This document shows, piece after piece, positions 63,513 through 64,000 of a DNA stretch of 64,000 nt. This stretch comes from Shinella curvata. Its GTDB lineage: Bacteria > Pseudomonadota > Alphaproteobacteria > Rhizobiales > Rhizobiaceae. Both the position numbers and the translations under genes were made by a program. Within the stretch, counting starts at the first letter, position 1. Every line of letters starts with the position of its first letter. The DNA lies in NCBI RefSeq assembly GCF_022899935.1, contig NZ_JALJCJ010000009.1:1-64000 (forward strand), given 5' to 3'. The notes under the pieces are model-generated. The model saw only the letters and a program-made list of their open reading frames with translations. It was not told the origin of the DNA and did no database searches.

Positions 63513-64000
63513 TCAATCCTGACCGCGGGTACTCGCAGCATTGTAACTCAATTTTGTTCCCATTGCGCCGCCGAACCAGGACGCAACCGCACCAAGCAAG
63601 AGGGCTGCAAATGCGAGGATAGCACCGGCAGCAACGATTTTGGTTGCCGCCTCGGCCGTGTCGACGGCTTTCTGCTTCGCCGTTTCTACCGCCTGCTTGT
63701 ACTGAACCTCATATTGCGCCACCTGCGACTTGGCCTGATCCAAGGGAATGTCTTGAGCGCGTGCCAACGCGTCGGCAGCCCGGTGGCGCGCGTCGTCCGC
63801 TCTGGCCTGGTCACCGGAGACGGCGGCCTGCACAGCCGCGACGGCCGCGTCGCGCAGAGCCTGAGGATCATTGCCGTTCGTCACAGACCGGATCTGCTGC
63901 TCGATGTCTGAAAACGGATTGTCGACATTGGCCACGACGGGCGCTGCTGCCGTGACGGTCGTCGCCGCCGTCCGGCCCAGGCCTACGAGCATGCTGCCCA
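63513..64000 (-). CDS. Membrane protein C-terminal part, cut by window edge
   Basis: The frame is open to the window end, so the N-terminus is missing. The visible 162 codons have a helical, Ala/Gln-rich part (QIRSVTNGNDPQALRDAAVA, ALARAQDIPLDQAKSQVAQY) and a final transmembrane helix (AAGAILAFAALLLGAVASWF GGAMG region). It looks like the C-terminal half of the multi-pass rhizobial membrane proteins often annotated PhnA-like. An internal ATG at 63992 is unlikely to be the real start. Confidence 0.65.
   Translation of the reverse strand, partial: GSMLVGLGRTAATTVTAAAPVVANVDNPFSDIEQQIRSVTNGNDPQALRDAAVAAVQAAVSGDQARADDARHRAADALARAQDIPLDQAKSQVAQYEVQYKQAVETAKQKAVDTAEAATKIVAAGAILAFAALLLGAVASWFGGAMGTKLSYNAASTRGQD

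Overview
The window looks like an accessory region (chromid, megaplasmid or genomic island) of a Rhizobiales bacterium, most likely family Rhizobiaceae. This rests on gene content and not on a database search: ROSE-type 5' leader on an hsp20 gene, a CIRCE-like site at groESL, HWE histidine kinases, two DUF982 genes, DUF6481, Usg, a pRiA4b ORF-3 remnant and an EcfG-type promoter (GGAAC-N17-CGTT). Almost all coding sequence is bacterial and GC-rich. I found no rRNA, no intact tRNA and no CRISPR array.

Layout. 1-9.6 kb is a nucleic-acid-processing and probable defence island. A tight three-gene unit (AbiEi, AbiEii, HEPN/Toprim protein) sits next to a helicase IV-like UvrD-family helicase and an unrecognised 469-aa protein; divergent from these run a DnaQ-type exonuclease, a DUF429 protein and a small protein. 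9.7-12.6 kb holds a divergent AraC/SDR pair and a FitAB/VapBC-type toxin-antitoxin pair. 12.7-16.1 kb holds a transglutaminase, a PHB-depolymerase-type esterase and a fatty acid desaturase. 16.5-20.3 kb is a stress cluster: large catalase, DUF892 ferritin-like protein, glycine-zipper protein and PepSY-like secreted protein. 20.5-28.9 kb has two single-domain response regulators, an FAD/NAD(P)-binding protein, the first cold-shock module, a broken pRiA4b ORF-3 gene, an RsbQ/D14/KAI2-like hydrolase overlapping a PAS histidine kinase, and a LysR gene broken by an amber codon. 29.1-35.3 kb is a heat/cold-shock block: groESL, usg, hsp20, DUF982, the second cold-shock module and DUF6481. 35.4-45.3 kb is a catabolic locus: hydrolase, semialdehyde dehydrogenase, iron alcohol dehydrogenase and Ldh-type dehydrogenase on the minus strand, divergent from a GntR regulator, a CUT2 sugar ABC transporter and a DJ-1/PfpI protein. 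45.4-50.2 kb has an SDR/SnoaL pair with a LysR regulator, then chrB-chrA. 50.5-54.1 kb is decayed: small ORFs, an IS3-type remnant and pieces of a PAS-HWE kinase. 54.2-56.8 kb has an MFS and an ArsB-type transporter. 56.9-64 kb has PRC-barrel and CsbD stress proteins, three sensor kinases and a partial membrane protein.

The genes suggest three themes: resistance to phage or foreign DNA at the left end; general, heat, cold and oxidative stress in the middle and at the right; and metal or oxyanion resistance plus uptake and oxidation of an unknown polyol- or hydroxyacid-like substrate. Points most worth follow-up are the AbiE-HEPN/Toprim cassette, the paralogous cold-shock modules with a shared 3' box and partner gene, the D14-like hydrolase with its kinase, and a set of short tRNA-like (D-arm plus T-arm) intergenic elements, all on the + strand.
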